The translations under genes and the position numbers were made by a program. The notes under the pieces were generated by a model, which saw nothing but the letters and a program-made list of their open reading frames with translations, was not told where the DNA came from and ran no database searches. This document shows, piece by piece, positions 1 through 14,482 of a stretch of DNA of 64,000 nucleotides (within the stretch, counting starts at the first letter, position 1; each line of letters starts with the position of its first letter). The DNA is from Prinia subflava (Eukaryota > Chordata > Aves > Passeriformes > Cisticolidae), in assembly GCF_021018805.1 (NCBI RefSeq), contig NC_086258.1:22272692-22336691 (forward strand), in the 5' to 3' direction.

Positions 1-566
1 GTCTTCACCTGTTCCCTGACCTACAGCTTCTTTATAAAGGCCAATACTGAGAAATCCTTCCAGGTTCCTTCACTGTTGCACTCTAACTAAAAGCTTCTGT
101 GGAAGCAATGGGTAAAACATTGCTGTGGTTTCACGGCTGGGCTGGCCACACTCTAAAACATGGCAATAAGTGGGCAGCTATGAAGAAATTAACTCCATCC
201 CAACCAGACCAGCACAGCCCTTCAGTCCACACAGATGTTCCTGACAGTATGGTATTTGTAGTTAGGTACTTCCAGCCTTTAGCACTACTCTGATCTAGCT
301 CTGTCCACTGCTGGAAATTTTCATCCTAATTATTTTTAAATTAATTTTGCTGTGGAACTGAATGAAAAGAGCCCCAGAGATTCACAGAGAGCATGAATTA
401 AGATGTGTGTGATTGATGGGGTTAATTGTTGCTGCTCCTTCGAGGAGAGATGATCTTGGATCTGTTTGAGGCCCTGGGGTTTGTGCTGCACAGGAAGCCC
501 TCAGGCAGGACCTGCCATGTCTGTGATTCCTCCTGTGCTTTTATGGCTCTTCCTTTCCTGCTCCAG

Positions 567-823
567 GGTGGTGACCAACTCCCCCAGCAGACTGCTGCTG
601 CTCCAGTTCGAGGCTGTGGTGTGGGACTACTCCCTACCCGCTGACAGAGAGGTGGTGAGGAAGGAGAAGAAGGAGAAGAAGGAGAAGAAGGAGAAGAAGG
701 AGAAAAAGGAGAAAAAGGAGAAGAAGCCCCAGGAGGGGAAGGGTGCCAGTGCAGAGCAGCAGCGAGTTCAGGACAAGTCCCAAAGATCTCACCAGCCACC
801 AAAGAGCGGTGGAAGACCCAAAA
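567..823 (+). CDS. FBXW10: penultimate coding exon of an FBXW10/CDRT1-like F-box WD40 gene (partial gene)
   Basis: Internal exon read as ending a WD40-type unit followed by a charged linker. A pyrimidine-rich acceptor (CTCCAG at 561-566) precedes it. The frame gives VVTNSPSRLLLLQFEAVVWD, then YSLPADREVV. The V-V-W-D-Y ending resembles the closing strand of a WD repeat. From about 650 to 726 an AAG/GAG-rich microsatellite encodes a run of K-E-K triplets. The best donor is after 823 (GTATCA); a second GT after 808 is in the same phase. Both leave one base of a codon, matching the two bases that open the next exon at 1720. The family call rests mainly on position: in human 17p12 the gene immediately upstream of TVP23C on the same strand is CDRT1/FBXW10B. 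The exon alone does not prove it. Earlier exons (F-box and most WD repeats) would lie left of the window. Confidence 0.5.
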
Positions 824-1424
824 GTATCACGCTGAGCCTCTGCTTTCCTGGCTTTTTTAAACTGAGTTACAAACCAAGCAGCCACTGCCTTCAGACTCTC
901 TGCTGTTGTCAAGAGCAGATGTGCTGTTGAACCATTTCAATGGTTCTGTCATTTTCTAGGCTTCTCTGAAACCTTTCTGCCTTTTTACAAGTGTTTGGTG
1001 TAAATTCAACACATTTTTCAAGACAGACACTGTCATTTTCCAACTGAGTAAGACAGAAATCAGTAGTAGTATTCATATTCACACAGCTGGTGGGCTTGGA
1101 AACATGCTGCTGATTCAGGGCTTGAATTATTCATTGCAAACACCCGAGAAAGTGAGAGAACACCTACATTCAGGATCTGCCATCACTGGGAAAGGCAACT
1201 GCACAGAAACAGGGACCTTTTCAATTGTAACACGGTGATGTTATTTTGGTTTTAGTCAGCGCTATTCAATACAGTGTGATGACAAATCCCCCAGCTCTAC
1301 AAACTGAATATTGCAGATAAACTGATGGGCTAGGAAAAGGTTCCTCCTTTTCAGGCCAGCAGATGCCAACTTATGCTCTGCTTGGCAAAAGACATGAGCT
1401 AGGGAGCAGCTAGAGCTGGGCCAG

Positions 1425-1659
1425 GGAGAGAGTCAGGCTGGATTTCAGGGATAGGTTCTTTCCCCAGAGGGTGCTGGCACTGCCCAGGGTCTCCAGGGAA
1501 TGGACACAGCCCCAGAGCTGCAGGAGCCTTTGGACAGTGCTGCCAGGGGTGCCCAGGGTGGGGTTTTTGAGGGGGTTCTGTGCAGGGACAGGAGCTGCAC
1601 TGGGTGATCCCTCTAGCTTCCTCCCTACTCAGCTTATACTGTGATTCTCTGATTCTATG
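1425..1659 (+). mobile_element. CR1 LINE 3' fragment
   Basis: Sense-oriented, 5'-truncated CR1. It begins near GGCTGGATTTCAGG, runs through the CAGAGGGTGCTGGCACTGCC region and ends in the octamer-type tail GTGATTCTCTGATTCTATG. It lies in the last intron of the FBXW10-like gene, ending 60 bases before the acceptor. Confidence 0.85.
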
Positions 1660-1719
1660 CTCTGCAGCGTTTGGGAAAACCTCTCAACCCCAAATGTGTT
1701 GCTTTGTTTTTGACTACAG

Positions 1720-2561
1720 GTGATGAAGCCAAACAGGGCCCTGCTCCCCCTGCACCTGAGGAGGCAGAGGACACTTTGGAATATGAGCTGCCCCAGAGAG
1801 AACCGAGCCATCCAATGTCCCCTGACAAGTTCCTCTTAACAATCAGCACCCTGCAGAGCTCCTGCCAGCCAGCCCCAGCCAGCCTCAGCCCTGAGCTCTG
1901 TGCAGAAGCCAGGGAAGCACAGCAGCAGTGCCCTGGGAAGGATCTGATGTCCAAAATGCCCCTGCAGCACCAGGAGGAGCAGGCAGCCCAGCTCCAGCGT
2001 GCCAGGCTGCACAGCCATTCTCTGACCATGACTAAAGTCTCAACTCCCTTTGAAACCAAAATGCTGCGGCTCAGGCTGAAGAGCTCCTTGCACAGCCCCG
2101 CTGTGAAATCCTCCATCCCTGCTCCCTGTGTTGTACGTCCCAAGTTTTGTGGCTCGCTGGCAGAAAGGAAAACTCCCAGTGGCCATGGGAAAGACACTCC
2201 TGGCCCCAAAGATGGGGGTCAGCTCATCGATCTCTGCGCAGCTTCTTCAGAGCTGGTCCAGCCAACACCTGGCACGGCTGCACAGATGAGGAATGAAGAG
2301 AATAAAGCCAGGAGAATAAAGCCCTTCTGTCCCTCCAGTTCCCGCAGGGACAGTGGGTTCAGGCTCCTGACAGCAGAGCAGGAGGTGCGTGAGGCAGCTG
2401 TGGCAGTTCAGCAGCAGGCACAGCAGGCAAAGCGCACAGAAGATAAAGAAAGAGCCAGAAGGAAAGCCTGGCTGAGGAAAATGAGAGGTCTACCTGTGGA
2501 TTCTTTTACTGGGGAGAGGAAAACACCTGCTCCAGAACTTGGGCATAATACATTTATCTGA
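1720..2561 (+). CDS. FBXW10: last coding exon (C-terminal 279 residues) of the FBXW10/CDRT1-like gene
   Basis: Long terminal exon after acceptor TTTTTGACTACAG (AG at 1718-1719). It opens with two bases completing a split codon, then reads DEAKQGPAPPAPEEAEDTLE and stays open to TGA at 2559-2561. It is hydrophilic and Pro/Ser/Gln rich, with no membrane segment. A basic, probably helical stretch near the end (VREAAVAVQQQAQQAKRTED and on) is followed by RKAWLRKMRGLPVDSF and the end PELGHNTFI. A C-terminal tail of this size beyond the WD40 domain fits my recollection of FBXW10, a roughly 1050-residue family of SCF ubiquitin-ligase adaptors. Orthology is inferred from gene order with TVP23, CDRT4 and TEKT3. 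The frame upstream of 1720 (from about 1671) is intron. A CR1 element ends 60 bases before the acceptor. If it is not FBXW10, it is still very likely a real 3' coding exon, because phase, acceptor and a downstream poly(A) signal all agree. Confidence 0.55.
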
Positions 2562-2633
2562 GGTGATCCCTGAGTCCAACCAACAGCCACAACCTGGGAT
2601 TTGGGTGTCCAGCTGAGTCTGCCATGTGGCTTT

Positions 2634-2700
2634 AAGTATAAAATACAGATATATTCATTTATATACATTTAAGTATATTTAGTATATTGAAGTATACTCC
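2634..2700. repeat. AT-rich TATA/AAGTATA low-complexity stretch
   Basis: An imperfect tandem of ATA/TATA and AAGTATA-like units in the 3' UTR of the FBXW10-like gene. It has no coding or promoter meaning that I can support. Confidence 0.6.
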
Positions 2701-2895
2701 CTGTGGTTTTAAGTGCAAAACACATCTCCACTGTAAGTTTTCCTAAGAAATACTATTGGTATATGCATCTATTTCTCAAGGCAGTGAATGGACTGAGCCC
2801 TCTCCTGGATTTACTCCCAAAACCTGCTGTCCTTACTGACATGGCACTGTCTGACACCAATACAGCTCAGGATGGGCTAACTCGGTGAGAATAAT

Positions 2896-2901
2896 AATAA
2901 A
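2896..2901 (+). terminator. poly(A) signal of the FBXW10-like gene
   Basis: Canonical AATAAA about 335 bases after the stop codon, inside ATAATAATAAAAAAC. A GT-rich stretch follows (TGTGGATTGATTAGGCTGTG, then GATGTGTG), as expected of a downstream cleavage element. It is the best candidate for the 3' end of the transcript. Confidence 0.55.
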
Positions 2902-3044
2902 AAACATCTGAGCAGAGCTTCTGTGGATTGATTAGGCTGTGGAATCTGAAGATGTGTGAACTGAAAGCTGCTGGATCAGTGGCACAAAGACTGCTCGGAG
3001 GCCAGTAACTGGGGGTTGATCCTGGTTCTGATTTTGTTTCACAT

Positions 3045-3410
3045 CATCATTAATCAATGACCTGGACCATGACAGGGTGTCCTGAGGTGCCACTAGCCCC
3101 AGGGAGGTGCTGCCACCCAGAGGGACCCGGCCAGGCTGGACGCAGAGCTGAGAGAACCTTGGGGAAGTTCAGCAGGGGAAGCTCCAGTGCTGCCCTGGGG
3201 AGGAACAGTCCAGCCCCAGGACCTGTGGAAAGCAGCTTAAACTTCATTTCTGTGAAATGCGAAATAGGGTAAGGGGTTCAATTTCCCCATTTTTCTGGAT
3301 AAATACCTACATGTACTTGACTGGGGAGAGTTTCCTGTCCATGCCAGGGGGATGGAACTGGACGGTCTTTAAGGTTTCTTACAACCCCAACCATTCTGTG
3401 ATTTTGTAGT
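3045..3410 (+). mobile_element. degraded CR1 LINE fragment
   Basis: The left part resembles the end of the CR1 reverse-transcriptase region (TCAATGACCTGGACCATGAC and a GAGGGACC..CAGGCTGG block). The right part ends TTACAACCCCAACCATTCTG then TGAT, the CR1 3' end. The middle is diverged or partly deleted. Boundaries are approximate. Confidence 0.6.
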
Positions 3411-3454
3411 TTCCACTAATGCTGAGGACTTAACAGGAGGACAAAAACCTTTCT

Positions 3455-3545
3455 AGTATTTAAAACAAAACAAAACAAACAAAACAAAAAAAACAAACAA
3501 ACAAAAACCCCAAAAAACCCAAAAACTAAACAAAAAAACACACCT
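3455..3545. repeat. A-rich (AAAAC)n/(AAAC)n simple repeat
   Basis: About 90 bases of A with interspersed C (AAAACAAAACAAAACAAAC and variants). It is a simple repeat in the gap between the FBXW10-like gene and TVP23. No retroposon body is recognisable beside it. Confidence 0.8.
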
Positions 3546-4148
3546 ATTTATCTAGCTTTGAGTATCTGGGCTGGTGTACCAAAAAACTGTTGCACAAGAG
3601 GTTTGAGAGAGGCCAGTTCTGCCCATGGTCATGTCAAGGCACTTTCAGCAGCAGTTCTGGTTTGAAATTAAAGTCTCTAAAACTCTCTGCACAGTGGGGT
3701 TGTGGTTAGTGTTGGTTTGTTTAATTCAATGCCATCTCTGACTTGCAAACCCTGGGATGAAGCCAGTGAAAAATAACTGCAGGGAGGCTGGCAGCTGGAG
3801 CGACTGGCACATCTGTGCCATGGCACAGGGACTGTCACAGGTGGCTGTGCCTGGCACTAGGGAGCAGGGATGTCACATTCTGCCACAGGATGGCAGCTTC
3901 TGCCAAGGATTAGCCCACCCTGCTAATCTCAACCCAAGGAACCTGTGCCACAACCCCTGGGAAAACGTCTCTTTAGAAAGCCTGATAGAAAAACATCATG
4001 GAAAGGCTAATTCCTTTTTGGCCATGACGAAGTGAGGAAGAGACGGAAAGCTGGGAGAGGGTGTTGGAGATGGCCTGGAAGGGAATTAGGCTGGGGCAAG
4101 AGGTCGAGCCTGTGAAGTCACAGAGTTAACTGAGGGGAGGCTGTTTTT

Positions 4149-4405
4149 CATAGAATCCCGGAAAGGTTTGGGTTGGAAGGGATCAAAGCCCACCCAGTGC
4201 CACCCCTGCCATGGCATGGACACCTCCCAGTGTCCCAGGCTGCTCCAAGCCCCAGTGTCCAGCCTGGCCTTGGGCACTGCCAGGGATCCAGGGGCAGCCC
4301 CAGCTGCTCTGGGCACCCTGTGCCAGGGGCTCCCTGTGCCAGGGGCTCTCCACCCTCACAGGGGACAATTCCTGCCCAATAACCCATCTATTCCTGTCAG
4401 CGTTA
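4149..4405 (-). mobile_element. CR1 LINE 3' fragment
   Basis: Antisense CR1. It begins with CATAGAATCCCGG, then GGTTTGGGTTGGAAGGGATC, CACCCCTGCCATGGCATGG and CACTGCCAGGGATCCAGG, the complement of the songbird-type CR1 3' end. The open frames here on both strands are chance frames in the repeat. Confidence 0.9.
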
Positions 4406-4930
4406 GTGCCTCAGTTATCTGAACTAAACTGACCTGTTCTGTGCAGCTGCACTTTGGCAGCCTGTGACAAACTGGGCGGTGCAGTATGCGATGGCCCCCA
4501 AGCAGACATGGCCTGGCAGAGCGGCAGTAGCAGCATTTTGGTAGTTTTGGTGTAAACAGGTGTCGCTCGGGCTGTCCTGGTGCTCCCCGAGGTGCAGACA
4601 TTACCCTGCTGTGCCGACACCGTGCTGTGTCACAGCTCTGTCTGCGCAGCTCACCAGAGCAGAATGGGCTTTATCCAGGGACAGCTCAATGTCGCTATTC
4701 CAGCAGAAAGCCTGGATGTTTCACACGACGAACAGATTAAAAAGTGGCAATAACCACTTTTATAAATACTTCTCTTTATTAAAAAGTAATTTAAGTTTTT
4801 ATGTAGCGCTGTATTTATCAGCAACAGCCTGCGATGGCCTGTGAAATGGCTGAGTTAATTTCATGGAGGCAGTCGGGGATCAGGGTCAGGAGCGGCTCGG
4901 TGGCGGCCGCTCAGGGAGTGCCGGTTTCCC

Positions 4931-5078
4931 GGATCCCCCCGCTCCCCTCAGGCGGTGCCGGTTCCCGGATCCCCCCGCTCCCCTCAAGCGGTGCCGGTTC
5001 CCGGATCCCCCCGCTCCCCTCAAGCGGTGCCGGTTCCCGGATCCCCCCGCTCCCCTCAGGCGGTGCCGGTTCCCTGGG
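4931..5078. repeat. 36-bp GC-rich minisatellite, about 4 copies
   Basis: Units of 36 bp begin GGATCCCCCCGCTCCCCTCA and continue through GCGGTGCCGGTTCCC. Spacing is exact (4931, 4967, and so on) and the copies differ by only one or two bases. The array sits about 250-370 bp upstream of the TVP23 start codon. Because 36 is a multiple of 3 it gives long open frames that are not genes. Confidence 0.9.
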
Positions 5079-5297
5079 TTCCTCCGGGTCCCGCCAGGTC
5101 CCCCGGCTCCCCTCAGGGCCGTTGGCAGTAGCGCCGCGCAGCCCCGGCCACGTCACGGCCGAGCGGGGTCACGGGGCGCGCCGTGATTGGTCCGCGCCCG
5201 TGATGCACAAGGGAGTGGGCGGGAAGATGGAGCGGAGCGCGTCGCCATTGGTCTGCGGCCATGACGCGGCGGCGGGGCGGAAGTGGCGGCTCCGACC

Positions 5298-8682
<3,385 letters not shown>

Positions 8683-8789
8683 GTGTGATGGGAGCCTCCA
8701 GCCAGGCTGCATTCCCAGCAGTGACCAACAGAGAAGGCTGCTCTGACCATTTTGGGGGCTGCACAACAAGGTGTGAATTAAAAGAAGTA

Positions 8790-8795
8790 AATAAA
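8790..8795 (+). terminator. candidate poly(A) signal of TVP23
   Basis: AATAAA 108 bases after the TVP23 stop codon, giving a short 3' UTR. A second, non-canonical ATTAAA at about 9937-9942 could serve a longer 3' UTR. The sequence cannot decide which is used. Confidence 0.5.
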
Positions 8796-11700
8796 TTGTG
8801 CAAGACTCGGGGTTAACGCTCCTGGCAACTTATATTCCATTTTCCAGTAGCAGTTTGTGTTTAAGTCCTCTCTTTAGTTTGATTAATGAGAATAATTTGC
8901 TTAAACTTTAAATTAAAAGATTGAGTGGGTTTCATACAGGTTTAGATCTACTGGATGAGTTAAGAGAAAATTGCTGGAGATTCTTCAGAAAAGCCATGTA
9001 CAAGCTGAGCCTTGAGAACTACCCTGCTCCTTCTGCTCTTGGTGCCTGGGGACTTTCAGTTGTGGACAGGTTTTGCTCTTGGAGGTTGTTGCTGCTTCTG
9101 TTGCAGTTCAGGGAGTGATTTTTTTGGCCCTGCATCCATCATTATGTGACTGGAATGGCGCTGAGTGGTTGCAGTGAGGGGCATCTGAAGGAAATGGAGC
9201 TTCTGGGAAGATCCCTGCAGTCTCATGGCAGCTGCAGGAAGTGACCTGTGAGCAGGCCCTAGTGTTCTGAAGCATTCATAGACCTGGGGAACATCCTAAA
9301 GCCCTGGATCTGTGGGAATCCCTGCAAGCCTGGGCCTGTCTGGAGAGAGTGGCAGGAGCAGAACCAGTTTCCAGGGAAGGCTCAGCCCGTTGCAGCCAGG
9401 GCTTGGGAGAGCAGCCCTTGTCTGCCTGGCCTGTCACACTGAGGCCATGAGTTGACCTGGAGGGGGTCACTGGGCCATGGGGCTGTTCCTCAGGCCAGGA
9501 GGGTGAGGGGATGTGACCAGCAGTTCCCTGGCACAGGGGTGGGACTGGCAGGGAGTCACCCTCCTGCAGTCCATGCTCTGTGCTGTCCCAAAGCTCCCCA
9601 GGGAGTCAGCTGGGGAGAGCCCTGTGTGGGATCCTGGCTGGTAGTGCTCAGTGGGATGGCAGTCCTGTGTTCTGAGCTCATCTCTGCACAGGGACCAGTT
9701 CCCTCTCCTGGGGTTCTGTCACTGGAGCTTGTGCTTCCACAGCAGGTGCTGAACATTCTGGGTGGAGTTGTAAATGAAGAATGTGGTTTCTTTTTGACTC
9801 CTGGGTGCTGTGAATTGTGGGGTTCCATTAACCTGGTTCCTGTCCCTGTGCTCTGCAGTACTGGCAGCTGTACATTTGTTTAACTCCTTGGATTGATACC
9901 TCCCTTTTGTAAATGCATATTTATAAAATCTTGAAATTAAAATACTGCTTTATTTAACCAGCCCAGACATCCCTTCTATGGTTCATGGCTCAGCTTCATT
10001 TCTGCCCCATGTCCTTGTCAGGCACCTTTAGCAGGAGTTTATTGTCCATTTCAACAGTGCTGTTCCTCCAGCTCTGGCACAGTTCATGTCCTGCAGGGCT
10101 CTGCAGAGTTTTCCCGGGGCAAACACTGCCCAGGCTGCTGGAGTTGTCACCGTGCAGAGCTGAACTTGTTGTCTCTCCAAGGCTCCTCTCCTTTTGAGTG
10201 CACTCAGAGGTGGCCCCCTGCCCAGACCCTGCTCAGTGTCCCCACCAGAGGAACTCTAATCCCCTCTTACATGGAAGGGATCAGTTATTTCTAGGGGATC
10301 AATGTAAAGAGGCCAAATGCAGTCAAACCCTGCAGTAAAGACCCTTCAACAGCCACATGGGGACGGGCAGGTCCTGCAGGGAGTGGGAATCCTTCCTGCT
10401 GCAGCCTAGCCAGCCCCTGTTCTCTGCTGGGCTGAGGGACTGGCACAGCTCCAGCCACGAGCTGCTGCTTCTAAAATGTGTTAAAAGGTTTGCACTTAAT
10501 GTTTATTCACCTGCTGCCAAAGCTCCCCCCAGACTCCTGGAAAACAAGGCTTTTCTGGAAGTTGCAGTTTATTTAACCAAGAACAGGCATTTCGTAGTAG
10601 GTGCCTTTAAATAGAGCCTTCTTTAGTTATTTTTAGCTCTTGGCAAACATTCAGGCTTTTGGCTTCTGAGAAACTGGCAGTTTATTGCATTTCTGTCATG
10701 GATCAGAACCAAATTTCTTATCTCTGCTGCAGTTGGGTGAGAGTCTGGTTTGATTCTCACTCGCTGTGTGCTGGGGTTTCCTGGGGAGCAGGAAGTGGGA
10801 GTTGCCTCAGAGCAGAGAAATTCTGTGAATGTGCTTTTTTCTGCAAGCCCCAGGACTCCACGCTGAGCCAGCTTCTTGAGCATCAGCTGGGTAATGCTGG
10901 CCCCACCTTGGACCTGGGTGGGGCTGAACTTGGAGGGTTTACAGAGCAGAAATACTCCAGGAACAACAACCACAATAATAATAAAAAATAATGGAATACT
11001 CTTTGCTCTGAAATAGCGAAATACAGCTGGGATGGTGCAAGCACAGCTGAAAGGTGGGCTTGGGATTATCCTCATTTCACAGGCAGAGCCCTGTTTGGGG
11101 TCCTTCAAATTTGGGCCAGCAAGGGAGGAGCAGGAGTGACAGAGCCTGGGGCACTCCGGCTGCCTGGGGTGCTCACACCAAGCCCTGCTGTCCCTGTTTG
11201 GTGACAGTGGGAACCCGTCCCCTCCCTCCCCCTGTGCAGGTGCTGGATCCCCCAGGAAGGTGCTGGATTTAGGCACAGAGGTAGTGCTTTCTCTGGCCCT
11301 GTGCTTTCACACATTCCTGGGATGCATTGGGACATTCCAAACCCAAAGGCCTCCCCAGGCACATTTTTTCCCATTCCCTTCCCCGGTGCTGTCCAGGATG
11401 CTGAGGGTGCTGGGCAGCCAGGTCTGGGCACTGGGAGCCTGCAGGAGCTCCCTGCTGGCTGCGCTCTGCACCCTGGGGGAGTGCAGTGGGCACAGCTGAA
11501 ATCCAGAGCTGGGGGAGGGAGGATGGCTAGGTCTGCCTCTCATGCAGCCTGGGAAGGGAGGCATCCTGCTTTCCTGCGGGATATTTCAAGAGGAGAAGGA
11601 GGAGACAGGATTTAAAGCCCAGGAAGCAAACCCATGGAGCTGCAGCCTCCTGAGGTTGTGTCAGGTACGGAATTCATTATTGTCCAGACAAACAAAATCC

Positions 11701-12508
11701 ACTTCCAACAGCTGAGTTTGCTCCTGTGGAAATGGCCCCTGTGATCATGCCAAAGGTGCCCCTAACTCAAACTCCCCTTTCTGAGCCTGCTTTATGCTTC
11801 TGCTGAGGAATTGCTGATGGAAAATCACGGTGCCCCTGTGGCACCTGCAGCCTGTGGGAGCTGTGAGCAGGAGCCAAAGGCTGCGTCTGCACCTCCAGTT
11901 CTGACACAGCTGGAGCTGGCTCAGCATGGAAACCCTCCTGTGGCAATGAATTCCACATGTATACTCTGTGTTCCTGGGGAACTCCCTCTGATGACTTTCC
12001 CCGGGGACAGGAACTCCCATGCTTTTGTTTCATTCCAATCCTTTTTATCGATTTCCTCTCCTCAACTATTAATTTGTAAATTACCCAATTGATGGCTGTT
12101 AATGCCAGGTCAGCCCATCCCCCGTTGCTGCACATTTCCAGGAGCTTTAATATTTCCCAGAATATTTGCCAAAGCCACGCTGAGGTTCTTCAGCTGATTC
12201 TTCTGTCTGTAGAAGTCCCGACAGTTTGCTCCACATGGAGTTGGACTTTGTGCTCTGTTGTTCCTCACATTCCTCCAAGAATCCTTAAAAACCACCAAGA
12301 TCACACTTGCCACGTCCCACCCATCCGGCACCGGGAGGAGCATCAATCTGGGGATTAATTGCTCCCTGAGTTCATCCCTGAGCCCTCCAGACTCCTCCTG
12401 GAAACTTCATGGGCCTGTGGTGTCATTGTTCTGAGTTACCCCTCTCTGTGTCACCAACCTCCTTCCATTTAGCTCATTTTGGGTGAGCTCTGTAGTGGTT
12501 TTTCCTCC

Positions 12509-12528
12509 TTTTTTTTTTTTTTTTTTTT
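12509..12528. repeat. poly-T tract
   Basis: About 20 uninterrupted T residues after TTTTTCCTCC; a simple homopolymer. Confidence 0.9.
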
Positions 12529-14302
12529 CAATCCCAAAGCACTGTGTAAACAACTCCATAGTAACGGCTGGAGCCCATGAGTCATTCAGCTTTTCTGCCA
12601 CGGACACAGCAGCTTCCTGCTGCTGCTGCTGTGATTCCAGGGCAGGGGAGGGCTCAGCTGGTACTCACCCTTTCCTCCTCAGGGCACCTCTCTTGGGGCT
12701 GGCCCTGTTTTATGGTTTGTGTCACTTCTGCCCCTCAAGGGGATATTCTGCCCCAGTGGGATCTTCTGTACTTCTGTACTTGTCACCTGTCCCCTCTCCT
12801 CTGAGGTTTAAACTCACCTCAGTGCCTGGAGTGAGGCACTGAGTTTTCTTATTGGAGCCCTCCCTCACATCCAGACTCTGTTGTAGAAGGAATTTGTATC
12901 ACCTCTGGTCTTGGGAACTTCCACACCTCCTTCCCAGCACCTGAGAGCCCACTGGAGGTGCCACCTGTGGGCAGAGGCCCCAACCCAAACCCTCACCGAA
13001 AATCTCTTTGGGTAAGAAAAAAAGTATTCCCTCACCTTTTGTGAGCCCTTGATTTCTCATGTTTTAATTTGCAGGGTTGTGCCCAAAAGTTTAGGTTAAT
13101 TAGGACTGGCCTGGATGGAGATGGGGACAGGGACTTTGCTTGGATCCTGCTCCATCTCTGGCTCCCAGAGCAGATCCTTGTTGGGGCTCAGCTGGGAGCT
13201 GGGGCAGGAAAGGGGCCAGGGCTGGATGCAAATGGAGTTCTGAGATGTGGAGCCTTCATCAGGCACCCCCAGCCACATGTGGGGATCAGACTGAGCTCCC
13301 CGAGCTCTTTGGCAGCTGCTGCACACGGGACACCCCCAATCCTCAGCACAACGGGAGAAAAACGCAGGATCAGCAACATCCCGGTGGGATTTTCCTCTCT
13401 GTCTGCAGCAGGATGGGGAGGGCAGCATCCCCTGGGGTGTGACCAGACTGGGCAGCCTTTAGGGCATATCAGACCCTAAGCCCATCGAGCCCCTGGACAA
13501 AACCTCCTCATGCCCAAAGCCCTGCAGCACATCTGGAGCCGCACAGCTGGGCCGACCCTGCCCCGGGTCCCTCCAGCCTCTGCTCGGACTCTGATCCATC
13601 CTCTCCCACCCCGTGCCTCTCCTCTCCAGACGGCACGGCAGCAGAGGGAGCCCTTACGCTTCTGTTTAAAGAACAATTAAATAAATAATACTTTAAAAAC
13701 GGAGCAGAGAAACTGATCAGTCCTGCGCCCTGAGGAGCGCCAGAGCCACCCGCGGCGTGGCACTGCGGGGAGCAGGGTGTCACCTCCCCGGTGCCACCCG
13801 GACACGCTGCCCGTCCTCCCGGGCCTCGCAAAGGAGGGACAAAGGGGGGCACAGCCGCCCAAGGGAGCGCTGGGGCCGGGCAGGGACAGAGAGGGATGTG
13901 AGGGGATATAACGGGAACATGATTCACTGCTCTGGTGTTACAGGGGGTGTGAGCAACCGCTGCAGCTGGAAAAAGGCAGTAAAAAGTGAATTTGCTGCCA
14001 GCTATGTGTGTGTGGGACCGGCTGCCTGGGCTGGCTCTTCAAACAGCCCTCAGGCCCGCCCCAGTTTGGGGGAATAAGCTGTGATTTAATAAATGCTCCC
14101 TACAAAAGGATCCAGCCCAGGGCCTCAGGTGGAAAAGGCCATTGAAAATCAGAGTCCAAATGGCCACAGCAGGATTTTCCATCTGCATCCAAGGCTGCAA
14201 GCAAATACAGGCATTTGTAGGAAGAGCTGTCATCCTGCAAGGATTTCTGCAAAAAAAGAGAAAGTCCAGGCAGGGAATGATGAATGGGAGCAGGTGGGAA
14301 CA

Positions 14303-14482
14303 GGCTGATCCATGAGAGATCCCTGGGCTGATCCATGGGACATCCCTGGCTGATCCATGGGACATCCTGGGCTAATCCATGGGACATCCCTAGCTGATCC
14401 ATGGGATATCCCTGGCTGATCCATGGGACATCCCTGGATGATCCCTGGGCTGAGCCCTTCGGCTGATCCCTGGCTGATCCAC
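14303..14482. repeat. 22-bp minisatellite (GCTGATCCATGGGACATCCCTG)n
   Basis: About eight degenerate 22-bp units built around CTGATCCATGGGACATCCC, with truncated units at the right end (CTGATCCCTGG). It lies in intergenic DNA, and the minus-strand frames through it are artefacts. Confidence 0.9.

Noticed and set aside
634..930. Leu-rich minus-strand frame 634-912 and extended plus frame 466-930
   Set aside because: The minus frame is the reverse of the AAG/GAG microsatellite. The plus frame before 567 and after 823 is intron by splice-site reading.
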